Shown one piece after another: positions 44,204 to 53,676 of a stretch of 64,000 nucleotides of DNA. The notes under the pieces were generated by a model that saw only the letters and a list, made by a program, of their open reading frames with translations, ran no database searches and was not told where the DNA came from. This DNA comes from Bacteroidota bacterium (GTDB taxonomy: Bacteria > Bacteroidota > Bacteroidia > Chitinophagales > Chitinophagaceae): positions 114,876 to 178,875 of the forward strand of contig JAFAEM010000016.1 in the NCBI GenBank assembly GCA_023424015.1, written 5' to 3'. Made by a program: the position numbers and the translations under genes. Each line of letters starts with the position of its first letter. Position 1 is the first letter of the stretch.

Positions 44204-44764
44204 ATGGATCACCAGCGATTGGTAAGAGAATGCCTGAAGGGTAAGCCTCAGGCACAACGGGAATTGTATGAGCATTTTGCCGAAATAATGCTGGGGGTGT
44301 GCTATCGCTATACCCGTTCGATCCGCGACGCGGAAGATGTATTGCAGGAAGGTTTTATAAAGGTTTTTCATCACCTGAAGCAATACAAACAGGAGGGTGA
44401 GCTGGGTGCCTGGATCCGGAGGATCATGGTGAACACTGCTTTGAACTATTTAAAAAGGAATCGCAAGTATCAGGAAGAGATGTTCTTTACCGAACAATAT
44501 TTGCACCCTGTGGCCGATGACGATCCGGCTGTCAGACTCCAGACAAAGGAGATCGCGGACCTGATCCGCCAGTTACCCCAGGGCTACCAGGTTATTTTCA
44601 ACCTTCATGCGGTAGAAGGTTTCTCCCACGTAGAAATTGGTGAAATGCTAGGAATAAGCGACGGTACTTCCCGTTCGCAATATTCGCGTGCACGTAACCT
44701 GCTTATCACGTGGATTGAAAAATATACGTCAGAAAAGAAAAAGGAAAAGTATGCAGGAAAATGA
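44204..44764 (+). CDS. ECF sigma-70 factor
   Basis: 186 residues. Region 2 holds RELYEHFAEIMLGVCYRY and the conserved DAEDVLQEGFIKVFHHL. Region 4 holds IRQLPQGYQVIFNLHAVEGF, then SHVEIGEMLGISDGTSRSQY for -35 recognition. It directs RNA polymerase to a small regulon. Its last 14 bases overlap the next gene, which encodes a membrane protein with an anti-sigma-like N-terminus, so the two are coupled in translation and probably antagonistic in function. Confidence 0.95.
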   Translation: MDHQRLVRECLKGKPQAQRELYEHFAEIMLGVCYRYTRSIRDAEDVLQEGFIKVFHHLKQYKQEGELGAWIRRIMVNTALNYLKRNRKYQEEMFFTEQYLHPVADDDPAVRLQTKEIADLIRQLPQGYQVIFNLHAVEGFSHVEIGEMLGISDGTSRSQYSRARNLLITWIEKYTSEKKKEKYAGK

Positions 44765-46271
44765 ATTTGAAAAGAAAGTACAGCAAAGGATGGAGGAGTT
44801 CAGGCTTCGACCATCCGAAGCCGTATGGGGCGCTGTAGCACACAGCCTGGTGAAAAAAAGAAGAAGGCGCATTGTAGTGTTTTTTGTTTTTCTTCTGGCA
44901 GGCCTGGGTCTCGCAGGCTTTTCGGGCTATTATTTTTTATCCAATCAGTCAAAACCAGGTATTGTTGAACAAACCTCTACACCTCCTAAAAAAACAAGTT
45001 CCAGTGTTCCATCAATTCAATCCAGCGAGCTGGCTACACGACCATCAAACGTTGAGAGAAATGGATCTTTACCCGAATTGAACACTAGCGTCCCGGATAA
45101 CACATTAAGTAAGACAGGTGAACAGGTTTTTCCTGATCAGGAAAAAATGGTGGAAGAAGGCAAGGTCATTTCTCCTGAATCTTCAGAACCGGTGGCTAAA
45201 AAAACGGTGAAAAGACTCCAGCCGGATATACGCAACACAAAGCCTACAGCCGCTATCGCCGGGGCAGGAAAACAAAAATATCAGAAGAAGATATCTGAGA
45301 ATGTACCGGCGAACGAATTGAGTGAAAATAAATCCCAGGATAAAAAAATTATTGAAGAAAAAACAGAGATCGCCCTATCGGAGAAACTGGCTGAAGATGC
45401 TCCGGCAAATACTTTTGTAACGCCTGTTACTGATAGTGCAATCCAGGCTGATGTGGCTAAGTCAACAGAACCGGAGCTGGAAGTGGATAAGCCTAAAACT
45501 GATGTTCCTAAGTCGGCGAAGCGTTCCAAATTAAAGTGGGGCCTTGACTTTTCCGTAGGTGCCGTGAATGGCTCCAGTTCGGCATTATCATTTGGAGATT
45601 CGCAAAAAAACTTTGACGCTTTATTGGTAAGCGGGCCCCCGGTGCAGGGATTCCCAGGTGGTACAGCTTATTTCCCACCACAGCCGCCATCACCTACGAA
45701 TGCCGGTCTCGGGTTTAAGATCGGTCCTGTTGCCGAAATGGAATTGTCGAATCGTAGCCGGGTATCATTTGGAGCGCAATACTCGTATATGACAACCCGT
45801 GTCAAGATCGGAACCTATAGGCCGACAACACTTGTCATTAATAACTCGTTTTCGCAGTCAGTACGTGTCGATGCTGCCTACCAGGGCACATACCAGAAAA
45901 ATCATACAAACCGTTATCATTTCGTTCACCTGCCATTGACTTACCATTTACAGTTGAACAAAGGAGAAAAATTACCTATTGACTGGAAGGTGGGTATGGC
46001 GCCGGGTTACCTGTTCGCAACAAACGCTGTATTGTATGATTCAGTTGCGGGTGGTATTTATTATAAAGACAATAACGCATACAACAGATTTCAGTTCAAT
46101 CTTCACACAGGTATTGACTTCCGTTTTGACAAAGGAAAACGCCTGCAATGGTCTGTTGGACCCGAGATCTCCATGGCGATGACCAAATTGGTCGATGATC
46201 CATACACAAAAAGACAATATCTTTTGTATGGCGGCATCAGGGGAAAATTGTTTTTTTCTAAAAAGAAGTAG
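44751..46271 (+). CDS. Putative dual-membrane anti-sigma protein: cytosolic domain, inner-membrane helix, disordered linker, outer-membrane barrel
   Basis: 506 residues from the ATG at 44751. Residues 1-40 are a short charged cytosolic segment (EFEKKVQQRMEEFRLRPSEA, then basic KKRRRR). Residues 41-63 form one membrane helix. Residues 64 to about 258 are a low-complexity Ser/Pro/Lys/Glu linker. Residues about 261-506 form an outer-membrane beta-barrel of the OMP_b-brl_2 type with alternating strands (LKWGLDFSVGAVNG, VSFGAQYSYMTTRVKIG, QYLLYGGIRGKLFF). The gene overlaps the sigma gene. This layout matches the Dma-type dual membrane-spanning anti-sigma factors described in Bacteroides; assignment is by architecture only. 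Confidence 0.85.
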   Translation: MQENEFEKKVQQRMEEFRLRPSEAVWGAVAHSLVKKRRRRIVVFFVFLLAGLGLAGFSGYYFLSNQSKPGIVEQTSTPPKKTSSSVPSIQSSELATRPSNVERNGSLPELNTSVPDNTLSKTGEQVFPDQEKMVEEGKVISPESSEPVAKKTVKRLQPDIRNTKPTAAIAGAGKQKYQKKISENVPANELSENKSQDKKIIEEKTEIALSEKLAEDAPANTFVTPVTDSAIQADVAKSTEPELEVDKPKTDVPKSAKRSKLKWGLDFSVGAVNGSSSALSFGDSQKNFDALLVSGPPVQGFPGGTAYFPPQPPSPTNAGLGFKIGPVAEMELSNRSRVSFGAQYSYMTTRVKIGTYRPTTLVINNSFSQSVRVDAAYQGTYQKNHTNRYHFVHLPLTYHLQLNKGEKLPIDWKVGMAPGYLFATNAVLYDSVAGGIYYKDNNAYNRFQFNLHTGIDFRFDKGKRLQWSVGPEISMAMTKLVDDPYTKRQYLLYGGIRGKLFFSKKK

Positions 46272-46324
46272 GACGGGGCAACGTTAGTTGACAGGAAGTT
46301 GTCAGGTTATTCAAATCACGCGTT

Positions 46325-47602
46325 ATGACCACACGACTAACTGTAACTGCCAGAACCATCATCGTTTTATTATCTGCCGTCGTCTTTGCTATGACTGCCT
46401 GTGTTAAGGATCATTGTAAGAAGACTCACGCGTACACATACTTTATCCCGGTTTATAAATCGCAGGCCGAAGTAGTTGCGGGCATTAAAAGTAACGAACC
46501 GAAGGCTATGGAAAAAACCGGTAAGATCTACATTTATGGAAAATATGTTTTTCTAAATGAGATCGACAGAGGGATCCATGTGATTGATAATACCAATCCA
46601 TCCAGTCCAAAGAATATCGGTTTTATTGATATCCCGGGCAATGTGGACTTAGCCGTGAAGGAAAATGTGCTGTACGCAGATATGTATGGCGACCTCGTTG
46701 CGCTGGATATCAGCGATCCCAGGAATGTAAAACTCCTGAAAAAGCTGGATGATGTATTCATGGAGAGAAAATGGATGGGTGGCTTTTCAACTTCGAGTAA
46801 TGGAGAAATTGTCGTCGACTGGATCCAGAAAGATACAGTAGTTGAAATGAGCTGTGAAAGGGAGGTCAACATTTTTGCGGGACAGGCCGATGTATTCTTT
46901 TTAGCTGCTGCAAGCAACTCCAACAAGTCGGTTTCTCCCGTGGGTATGGGTGGTTCAATGGCCAGGTTCACGATCGTGAATGATTACCTGTATACTGTCG
47001 ACAATCATTCGATGAATATATTTTCTATCAGCAGTGCCAGCAATCCTGTCAGGAAGGACCATGTTTTTGCAGGCTTTGATATTGAAACGATTTACCCTTT
47101 TAAAAATACCCTGTTTGTGGGATCGATGAATGGCCTGTACATCTTTGATATATCAAATCCCTTGTCGCCGGCTCGGGTGGGCGAATTTAACCATGCACGT
47201 GCCTGCGACCCTGTGATCGCTGACGAAAAATACGCCTATGTTACTTTGAGGGAAGGAACGAATTGCGGTCCGGCCAAAAATGAACTACTGGTTTTAAATG
47301 TGGAGAATCTGAGATCACCCAGCCTGGTCAAGCAATATGAAATGGGACGTCCTCATGGTCTTGCAAAAGACGGTGATTTGTTGCTGATCTGCGATGGACA
47401 ATTTGGTTTGAAGATATTAAATGCTGCCAAACCGAACGACCTGAAATCGCTTGGTACGATCGGTAATATCGACACCTATGACGTGATTATGATGAATAAG
47501 ATCGCCCTGGTTGTTGCCAAAGATGGATTATATCAATACGATTATTCAGATGTTTCCAATATCCGTTTATTAAGCAAAATTCAGGTGGAGAATAAACCAT
47601 GA
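46325..47602 (+). CDS. LVIVD-repeat lipoprotein (beta-propeller)
   Basis: 425 residues. A lipoprotein signal ends at VVFAMTAC (lipobox Cys about residue 23). The rest consists of LVIVD-type repeats, for example GIHVIDNTNPSSPKNIGFID, LVALDISDPRNVKLLKKLDD, LYIFDISNPLSPARVGEF and LLVLNVENLRSPSLVKQYEM, which should fold into a beta-propeller at the cell surface or periplasm. It follows the dual-membrane gene by 53 bases and overlaps the next gene by 4, so it belongs to the sigma operon. Confidence 0.93.
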   Translation: MTTRLTVTARTIIVLLSAVVFAMTACVKDHCKKTHAYTYFIPVYKSQAEVVAGIKSNEPKAMEKTGKIYIYGKYVFLNEIDRGIHVIDNTNPSSPKNIGFIDIPGNVDLAVKENVLYADMYGDLVALDISDPRNVKLLKKLDDVFMERKWMGGFSTSSNGEIVVDWIQKDTVVEMSCEREVNIFAGQADVFFLAAASNSNKSVSPVGMGGSMARFTIVNDYLYTVDNHSMNIFSISSASNPVRKDHVFAGFDIETIYPFKNTLFVGSMNGLYIFDISNPLSPARVGEFNHARACDPVIADEKYAYVTLREGTNCGPAKNELLVLNVENLRSPSLVKQYEMGRPHGLAKDGDLLLICDGQFGLKILNAAKPNDLKSLGTIGNIDTYDVIMMNKIALVVAKDGLYQYDYSDVSNIRLLSKIQVENKP

Positions 47603-48165
47603 GAAAAATAATTTTTGTTTTACTTCTGGTGCCTTTGCTTGGTTATGGGCAAAAGGACGGGGTGAGTGTTAAGAAGTGGAGTACGATCGGAAGCGTGGGA
47701 TTAGTGACCGGTGAGTCCGGAAGTCGCCCGGTGTTTCAATTATCCAGTGGGATTAACCATCGCCAGTTTTTTACAGGTGTAGGCCTTGGTTATGATAGCT
47801 ATGAATTTAATTCCATGCCGGTGTTTGCTGACCTGAGATATAAGTTTGGACAGAAAATATCAGGATTTGTTTATGGCATGGCCGGATATAATTTCCCGTT
47901 TAAGTCTGGTAAAACCATAGAAAATTTTAAAACCAGCGAAAGCAGGAGTGCAGGGCTATATCTCGATCTTGGCGTCGGCTGCCGGATACCGATGGGCAAG
48001 GTAGACCGGCTTTTAATAAGTGCAGGGTTTAGCCAAAAAAGAATGTCACAAAGACAAAGATTCAACTATCCCTGTTTTACAGGTAACTGCGAAGAAACTA
48101 CATACAATTACGATTACAATTTTGGACGGATAACAGCCAAATTGAGTTGGGAGTTGGGATACTAG
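47599..48165 (+). CDS. Small outer-membrane beta-barrel-like protein
   Basis: 188 residues. The signal MRKIIFVLLLVPLLGYGQ is followed by amphipathic strands such as GINHRQFFTGVGLGYDSYEF, PVFADLRYKFG and AGLYLDLGVGCRIP, and it ends ITAKLSWELGY with a terminal aromatic, as in eight-stranded barrels. Specific role unknown. It is translationally coupled to the LVIVD gene through an ATGA overlap, forming the fourth gene of the sigma operon. Confidence 0.85.
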   Translation: MRKIIFVLLLVPLLGYGQKDGVSVKKWSTIGSVGLVTGESGSRPVFQLSSGINHRQFFTGVGLGYDSYEFNSMPVFADLRYKFGQKISGFVYGMAGYNFPFKSGKTIENFKTSESRSAGLYLDLGVGCRIPMGKVDRLLISAGFSQKRMSQRQRFNYPCFTGNCEETTYNYDYNFGRITAKLSWELGY

Positions 48166-48407
48166 CCGGTTTATTAGTTCGCTGGTGTATAGCCGGTGAC
48201 GTAGTAACGGGCAAACTGAATCAACTGACGGTGGTGGTCGTTTATTTGGTGCTTAAGATAGTATCTCAACCCTCCCTACTCGCTACAGTATTTAAAAATC
48301 ATGCTTGGGGAGTGCCGGATTCTGCCTGACTCATTTATCAACCTGCATTTTTTTGCTGGTTTAACAGATTTCAATTAATTTGGATTTGAGATTGCAAACC
48401 AGAGTAA

Positions 48408-49157
48408 ATGCTAAAAAAGGAACGCCAAACCTTTATCCTGCACCGGGTAAACCTGCATAACAAGGTTTTATCAGTAGACCTGAGCCAGGAAATGAATGTC
48501 TCCGAAGATACGATTCGGCGGGATCTGAATGAAATGGCCCAGATGGACAAACTGATAAAAGTGCATGGCGGCGCTTTATCCAAATCATTTCACCTTTCCA
48601 TCGAATCGAACCGCTATGTTTATGCCCTGAGCGGAAAAAAATCAATCGCACAAAAAGCTGCGCAGTTAATAAAAGACGGCATGTTCGTACTTACCAGCGG
48701 TGGCACTACCATTATCGAACTGGCCAAATCCCTGCCACCAGAGCTCAAAGCAACTTTTATCACGGTTAGCTTGCCTGCAGCATATGAGTATATCCACCAT
48801 CCGAATATTGATGTAATATTCATTGGTGAGAAAATTTCGAAGAGTTCACAGATCGCCATCGGTGGCGAAACCATTTCAAAGATCAAAAACATCAGGGCCG
48901 ACCTGTGTTTTTTGGGTACCAACGCCATTGATGTTGAAAATGGGCTCACCGACAACGATTGGGATGTGGTAGAGGTTAAGAAAGCAATGATCGAAGCGTC
49001 CCAGCGAGTGGTTTCGCTTGCCATTGCTGAAAAACTGAACACGTTTCAGCGGATCAAGATCTGCGACCTTCGGCAGATTGATACCCTGATCACCGAGTTG
49101 GATCCCACCGACGACTCATTGCAGGCTTATGTGAAGACCGGCGTTGAAATTCTGTAA
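48408..49157 (+). CDS. DeoR/GlpR-family transcriptional regulator
   Basis: 249 residues. The N-terminal winged helix has SVDLSQEMNVSEDTIRRDLN followed by KVHGGAL, diagnostic of DeoR proteins. The C-terminal DeoR sensor domain has VLTSGGTTIIELAKSLP, FIGEKISKSSQIAIGG and the late DLCFLGTNAIDVENGLTD. Such regulators usually sense a phosphorylated sugar. The gene is 52 bases upstream of susC on the same strand, so control of the SusC/D pair is likely. Confidence 0.95.
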   Translation: MLKKERQTFILHRVNLHNKVLSVDLSQEMNVSEDTIRRDLNEMAQMDKLIKVHGGALSKSFHLSIESNRYVYALSGKKSIAQKAAQLIKDGMFVLTSGGTTIIELAKSLPPELKATFITVSLPAAYEYIHHPNIDVIFIGEKISKSSQIAIGGETISKIKNIRADLCFLGTNAIDVENGLTDNDWDVVEVKKAMIEASQRVVSLAIAEKLNTFQRIKICDLRQIDTLITELDPTDDSLQAYVKTGVEIL

Positions 49158-49209
49158 GGCGCTCTACTCCTCATTATAAAAAACAATTGCTTCAATTAAA
49201 AACTGCAGT

Positions 49210-52200
49210 ATGAAAAATCCGCTTTGTCTAAAACAAGGGAAATGGAAACCCGTCTCCATATTCCTTGTACTAATTCTTGCGTATGGTACTATTCTGGCGC
49301 AGGTCAGCATCACGGGTAAGGTAACCGGACCCGATGGGAACGGTTTGTCCTCGATATCTGTCATCATACGAAACACCAGCATTGGCGCCACGACCGGAGC
49401 CGATGGTAATTATAGTTTATCGGCTACTTTAACGCCGGGTAACTATACTGTAATATTTTCCGGCATAGGTTACCGGACCAGAGAACAAACCCTATCGGTT
49501 GGAACCTCGGTGACTTACGTGGTGGACGCCCGGCTCGATATCGATGCATTAAGCATGGATGAAGTGGTGGTAACGGGTGTATCGGCTGGTACCACTAAAA
49601 AACAACTGGGTAGCTATGTGAGTACGGTTAAAGGTGATCAACTAAACAAAGGCGCTACAGGTAATGTGCTGGCTGCACTCCAGGGAAAAACAGCCGGCGC
49701 TCAGATCACACAAAACTCGGGTGACCCTGCAGGTGGTGTATCGGTAAGACTAAGAGGGATCAGTTCCATCAATAGTTCTTCCGAGCCCTTATATATTGTA
49801 GACGGGATCATCGTTAATAATGCAACGACCCGTGTCACAAATACATCCGGTAACTATGATGGCCAATTATTTGTAGGTACGATAGGCCAAAACCGGCTGG
49901 CGGATATCAACCCTGCCGACATTGAAAGGATTGAGGTGTTGAATGGCGCCGCTGCTGCTGCAATTTATGGCTCAAGGGCAAATGCGGGAGTGGTGCAGAT
50001 CTTCACCAAGAGAGGCAGTTCCGGTGCTCCCATTATTAGTTTGTCATCTAGTGTAATTGTAAGTCAATTGCGCAAATCGGTTGATGTAAACCAGGCGCCC
50101 ACAAAATTTGGCGGGTCACCCGACGCGGAAACACAGGATATTCTTACGCCAGCCTGGACAACGACAACACCAGTCACCCGGTACGATTATAACGATTATA
50201 TCTTTCATACCGCCGTCGGCACCGATAACACCGTGTCAGTGAGCGGCGGCCGCGATAAAACTAAATATTACCTCTCAGGCTCTTATTATTTTAACGAGGG
50301 TATTGTAAAGAACACCGACTTCAGACGATTCAGTTTTCGTAGCAACATTGACCAGGCGATCAACGACCAGTTGAGCTTTTCACTGGGATTGAACTATGTC
50401 AACAGCGCATCCAACGAAAAACCGGATGGCAACTCATTCTTCTCGCCGCTGAACTCCATCAATATCATTGGCAATTTCCATGATCTGTGGACCCGGGATG
50501 CAGTAGGCAATATCAAGGCCGTGGGGGAACGTCAGAGGGTAAACCCGGTTTCGATTATTGAGGATATCAAACAAAGACAGGAAACCAGCCGGATACTTGC
50601 CAACGGTGCCCTGAAATGGAGACCCATCCGCAACCTGACTCTCGATTATACCCTCGGGATCGACAATTATAACCAAAATGGTAAGACTTTTATTCCGCCA
50701 TTTGCCTACCCTGTAAACCCGGGATTTTATGGCGGCGGTCTCACTCTTGACCCCGCACAAAATGGTTATGCCAGTGCCGCCAACAATAATTACTTCCAGA
50801 TCAACCATGAGATCAATGCAACCTACAATGCCAGGATCACCAGCGATGTGAATTCAACTACACAACTTGGATATTCACTCCAGTATGAAAAATCCAGCTA
50901 TAGCCTGGTACAGGGCAGGGGGCTTGCACCCTTCGTAGAAGTAGCCACCGGTGCTGCCACGGCCTTACCTTCATCCGATTCCCGTGGCGAATTATCGATC
51001 TCGGGTGCTTATCTCCAACAGAATTTCAAATACAAGAATCATTTGTTCCTTACCGGTGCTGTCAGGGTGGACGGGTCGTCAGTATTTGGTGAAGATGAAA
51101 GAAGCCAGGTATATGTGAAAGGAAGCGGTAGCTATGTGCTTTCAGACGCTGGATATTGGGACGGTTCACCGATATCATCCTGGTGGAACCTGTTCAAGCT
51201 CCGCCTGGCTTATGGTGAATCTGGTAACCTGACAGGTATCGGTCCGTATGAAAGATTTAATTCTTATTCCAGCATTGCTTTCCTTGGTAAAACATCTTTT
51301 TTCTCCAGTGCCACACTCGCCAATACGAGGGTGAAGCCGGAGCGTCAAAGAGAAATTGAATTCGGTACGGACCTGGGTTTTATGGATAATCGCATCGGCG
51401 TGCAGTTCAATTACTATATCAAGAAAGTGGATGACCTGCTTATTAGTCGTGTCATCGCACCTACAACAGGATTCTCCAGTCTCCTGGATAATTTTGGTTC
51501 ATTGGAGAACAAAGGTTTTGAAGTTATATTAAACCTGGGTTTGGTAAAACGCAATGATCTGCGATGGGAGCTCACCGGTGTTTTCAACCGCAACCGTAAT
51601 AAAGCTGTAAGTATAGGACAGGCATTGACACTGCTGAGCACGAATGCCGGGGCGCCAATCGCCATATTGGAAGGACAGCCGATCGGCGTGTTCTACGGAA
51701 CATTCTTCGCGGTGGATCCAGGGGGCAATCAATTGAAAAACACTAGTGGTATCCCACTCACGGAAAGAGGTGTTCAGAATTCGCCTTTATCATATACCAC
51801 GCAACGGGGAGCCGACAACCTACCATCAGGCGCCGTACTTAGAAAAGTGATCGGTGATCCCAATCCTGATTATACCGCCTCACTGATCAATGAACTTAAC
51901 TATAAAAAATTCAACCTGAGAGTACAATTTGATGCCGTACAGGGGGTGGATGTGTTCAACGCCGACTGGAGAACCCGCCAGGGTGTCGGAAATGGAAAAG
52001 TGGCCGAACAGGAACATCGTGGCGAATTACCCAGGGGATATGTACTAGGCGTTTACAATATTGAAGAATGGCGTGTGGACGATGGTTCATTTGTAAAACT
52101 TAGGGAGGTCTCTATAGGGTACGATTTCGGCAGGGTTAAAAATATCTTCAGTGGTCTTACTGTCACTTTGAGTGGCAGAAACCTGGTAAGCTTTGATGAT

Positions 52201-52320
52201 TACAAAGGATATGATCCTGAAGTAAACTCAGGCGGGCAAAGCACAATACTTCGCGGTGTTGATTTTGGATCGGTGCCCATTCCAAGAACTTTTAGCCTGG
52301 GTGTGCAAGCCAAATTCTAA
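49210..52320 (+). CDS. SusC/RagA family TonB-dependent receptor
   Basis: 1036 residues. A signal peptide (to about 30, TILAQ) is followed by a carboxypeptidase-regulatory-like domain (SITGKVTGPDGNGLSSISV to about 110), a TonB-box region MDEVVVTGV, the plug (VRLRGISSINSSSEPLYIVDG, ERIEVLNGAAAAAIYGSRA) and a 22-strand barrel ending RTFSLGVQAKF. With SusD it imports an oligosaccharide or peptide across the outer membrane, powered by TonB. The susD gene starts 20 bases later. Confidence 0.97.
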   Translation: MKNPLCLKQGKWKPVSIFLVLILAYGTILAQVSITGKVTGPDGNGLSSISVIIRNTSIGATTGADGNYSLSATLTPGNYTVIFSGIGYRTREQTLSVGTSVTYVVDARLDIDALSMDEVVVTGVSAGTTKKQLGSYVSTVKGDQLNKGATGNVLAALQGKTAGAQITQNSGDPAGGVSVRLRGISSINSSSEPLYIVDGIIVNNATTRVTNTSGNYDGQLFVGTIGQNRLADINPADIERIEVLNGAAAAAIYGSRANAGVVQIFTKRGSSGAPIISLSSSVIVSQLRKSVDVNQAPTKFGGSPDAETQDILTPAWTTTTPVTRYDYNDYIFHTAVGTDNTVSVSGGRDKTKYYLSGSYYFNEGIVKNTDFRRFSFRSNIDQAINDQLSFSLGLNYVNSASNEKPDGNSFFSPLNSINIIGNFHDLWTRDAVGNIKAVGERQRVNPVSIIEDIKQRQETSRILANGALKWRPIRNLTLDYTLGIDNYNQNGKTFIPPFAYPVNPGFYGGGLTLDPAQNGYASAANNNYFQINHEINATYNARITSDVNSTTQLGYSLQYEKSSYSLVQGRGLAPFVEVATGAATALPSSDSRGELSISGAYLQQNFKYKNHLFLTGAVRVDGSSVFGEDERSQVYVKGSGSYVLSDAGYWDGSPISSWWNLFKLRLAYGESGNLTGIGPYERFNSYSSIAFLGKTSFFSSATLANTRVKPERQREIEFGTDLGFMDNRIGVQFNYYIKKVDDLLISRVIAPTTGFSSLLDNFGSLENKGFEVILNLGLVKRNDLRWELTGVFNRNRNKAVSIGQALTLLSTNAGAPIAILEGQPIGVFYGTFFAVDPGGNQLKNTSGIPLTERGVQNSPLSYTTQRGADNLPSGAVLRKVIGDPNPDYTASLINELNYKKFNLRVQFDAVQGVDVFNADWRTRQGVGNGKVAEQEHRGELPRGYVLGVYNIEEWRVDDGSFVKLREVSIGYDFGRVKNIFSGLTVTLSGRNLVSFDDYKGYDPEVNSGGQSTILRGVDFGSVPIPRTFSLGVQAKF

Positions 52321-52340
52321 ACCTTTTAAAAACAGCAACT

Positions 52341-53645
52341 ATGTTATCTATAAATAAATATAATCGTTGGATGATCCTCGCCATGCTGGCACTCGTCATC
52401 TCATCGTGCAAGAAAAATTATTCCGATCCAAACCGCGCTACCAGCGACAGAGTCTTTAGCTCCGCGGGTGGGATCAGCGGCGTGACGGTAGGCCTGCAAC
52501 GCGTGTATTCACTTGGGCGGGGCAGTTCCTTATATAATGTGGTCACCGCAAATGGTTTTATCACCAAAGAACTGAGACTACTTAACCAGGGTAATACAGC
52601 CGAATATCAATTGAGCCAGGGTGGAACCGCCGTGGATGGTACGAACACGATGCTGGCAGGTTTATGGACCAACAGCAATAAGATCATTTATGATGCGGAC
52701 GAAGTGATCACTGCTGCAACAGGTTTGGCCGATAAAGGTGTCGCAAGTGGATTGATCGGGTATGCTTCGATTTTCAAAGCACTTGCCATTGGTAATATGT
52801 CGATGTTCTGGGAACAAATACCCGCTGAAATTGGAACCAATGTAACTTTTATTGGAAGGGTTGATGGATTTAAAAAGGCTATTGCAGTTATCGACAACGC
52901 ATTAACAGCGATTAATACCAGCCCCATCAGCAGTGGATTTCTTGGATCAATTCCGGCAGGTATTGATATTGTAAATACCTTACACGCGCTGAAAGCCCGT
53001 TATTCGCTTTTTGCCGGAGATTATGCACAGGCGTTGGCATCTGCCAACCAGGTAGACCTTACCAAAAAGTCGGTATTGAATTATGAAGCAGCATCTCCTA
53101 ATCCGATCTTCGATGTGGCCGGATCAAATTTCAATGTATTTCAGCCTTATGATTCCACGATGGGATTACCCCCATCGCTTGCACCTGACCTGGCTGATAA
53201 ACGCGTACCTTTTTACATGGTGTTGAGTGGCTCTACTGCTTCGCGATTCCTGATGAAAGGGTTTGCCGCGAGTACAACCACGGCATTCCCAATTTACCTG
53301 CCCGGAGAAATTACGCTGATCAAAGCTGAAGCCTATGCGCGACAATCGCCGCCTGATCTCGGCAGCGCATTGACCGAATTGAACAAGGTAATTACCAAAT
53401 CTCCTGCTACCGATCCTTTTGGTGTAGGCGCGGATCTTCCGGCAATCGCTGGTCCTTTGACGCAAAACGAGATACTTGAAGAGATCTATCGTCAACGAAG
53501 TATTGAATTGTATATGTCGGGATTGAGGCTTGAAGATATGAGAAGAATGGAAAGGCCCACAGCTGAGCGTACGCGAAATCTAATGCCTTATCCATTTCGT
53601 GAAAGGGACAATAATCCTAATACACCAGCTGATCCACCGTTTTAA
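52341..53645 (+). CDS. SusD/RagB family nutrient-binding lipoprotein
   Basis: 434 residues, on the short side for SusD. Lipoprotein signal with lipobox Cys near residue 23 (ALVISSCKK). The family TPR-helical core is visible (FKALAIGNMSMFWEQIPAE, LHALKARYSLFAGDYAQAL), as is the C-terminal signature EILEEIYRQRSIELYMSGLR followed by LEDMRRM. It caps SusC at the outer-membrane surface. No glycosidase, sulfatase or peptidase gene accompanies the pair. A terminator follows that overlaps queG. Confidence 0.96.
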   Translation: MLSINKYNRWMILAMLALVISSCKKNYSDPNRATSDRVFSSAGGISGVTVGLQRVYSLGRGSSLYNVVTANGFITKELRLLNQGNTAEYQLSQGGTAVDGTNTMLAGLWTNSNKIIYDADEVITAATGLADKGVASGLIGYASIFKALAIGNMSMFWEQIPAEIGTNVTFIGRVDGFKKAIAVIDNALTAINTSPISSGFLGSIPAGIDIVNTLHALKARYSLFAGDYAQALASANQVDLTKKSVLNYEAASPNPIFDVAGSNFNVFQPYDSTMGLPPSLAPDLADKRVPFYMVLSGSTASRFLMKGFAASTTTAFPIYLPGEITLIKAEAYARQSPPDLGSALTELNKVITKSPATDPFGVGADLPAIAGPLTQNEILEEIYRQRSIELYMSGLRLEDMRRMERPTAERTRNLMPYPFRERDNNPNTPADPPF

Positions 53646-53676
53646 TCATATCACTGTTTTGTCAGATATATTTCGG

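Noticed and set aside
44688..44750. Upstream start for the dual-membrane protein
   Set aside because: It would run 63 bases further into the sigma gene in another frame and adds a basic segment not seen in such proteins; the ATG at 44751 starts with the expected ENEFEKKVQ.
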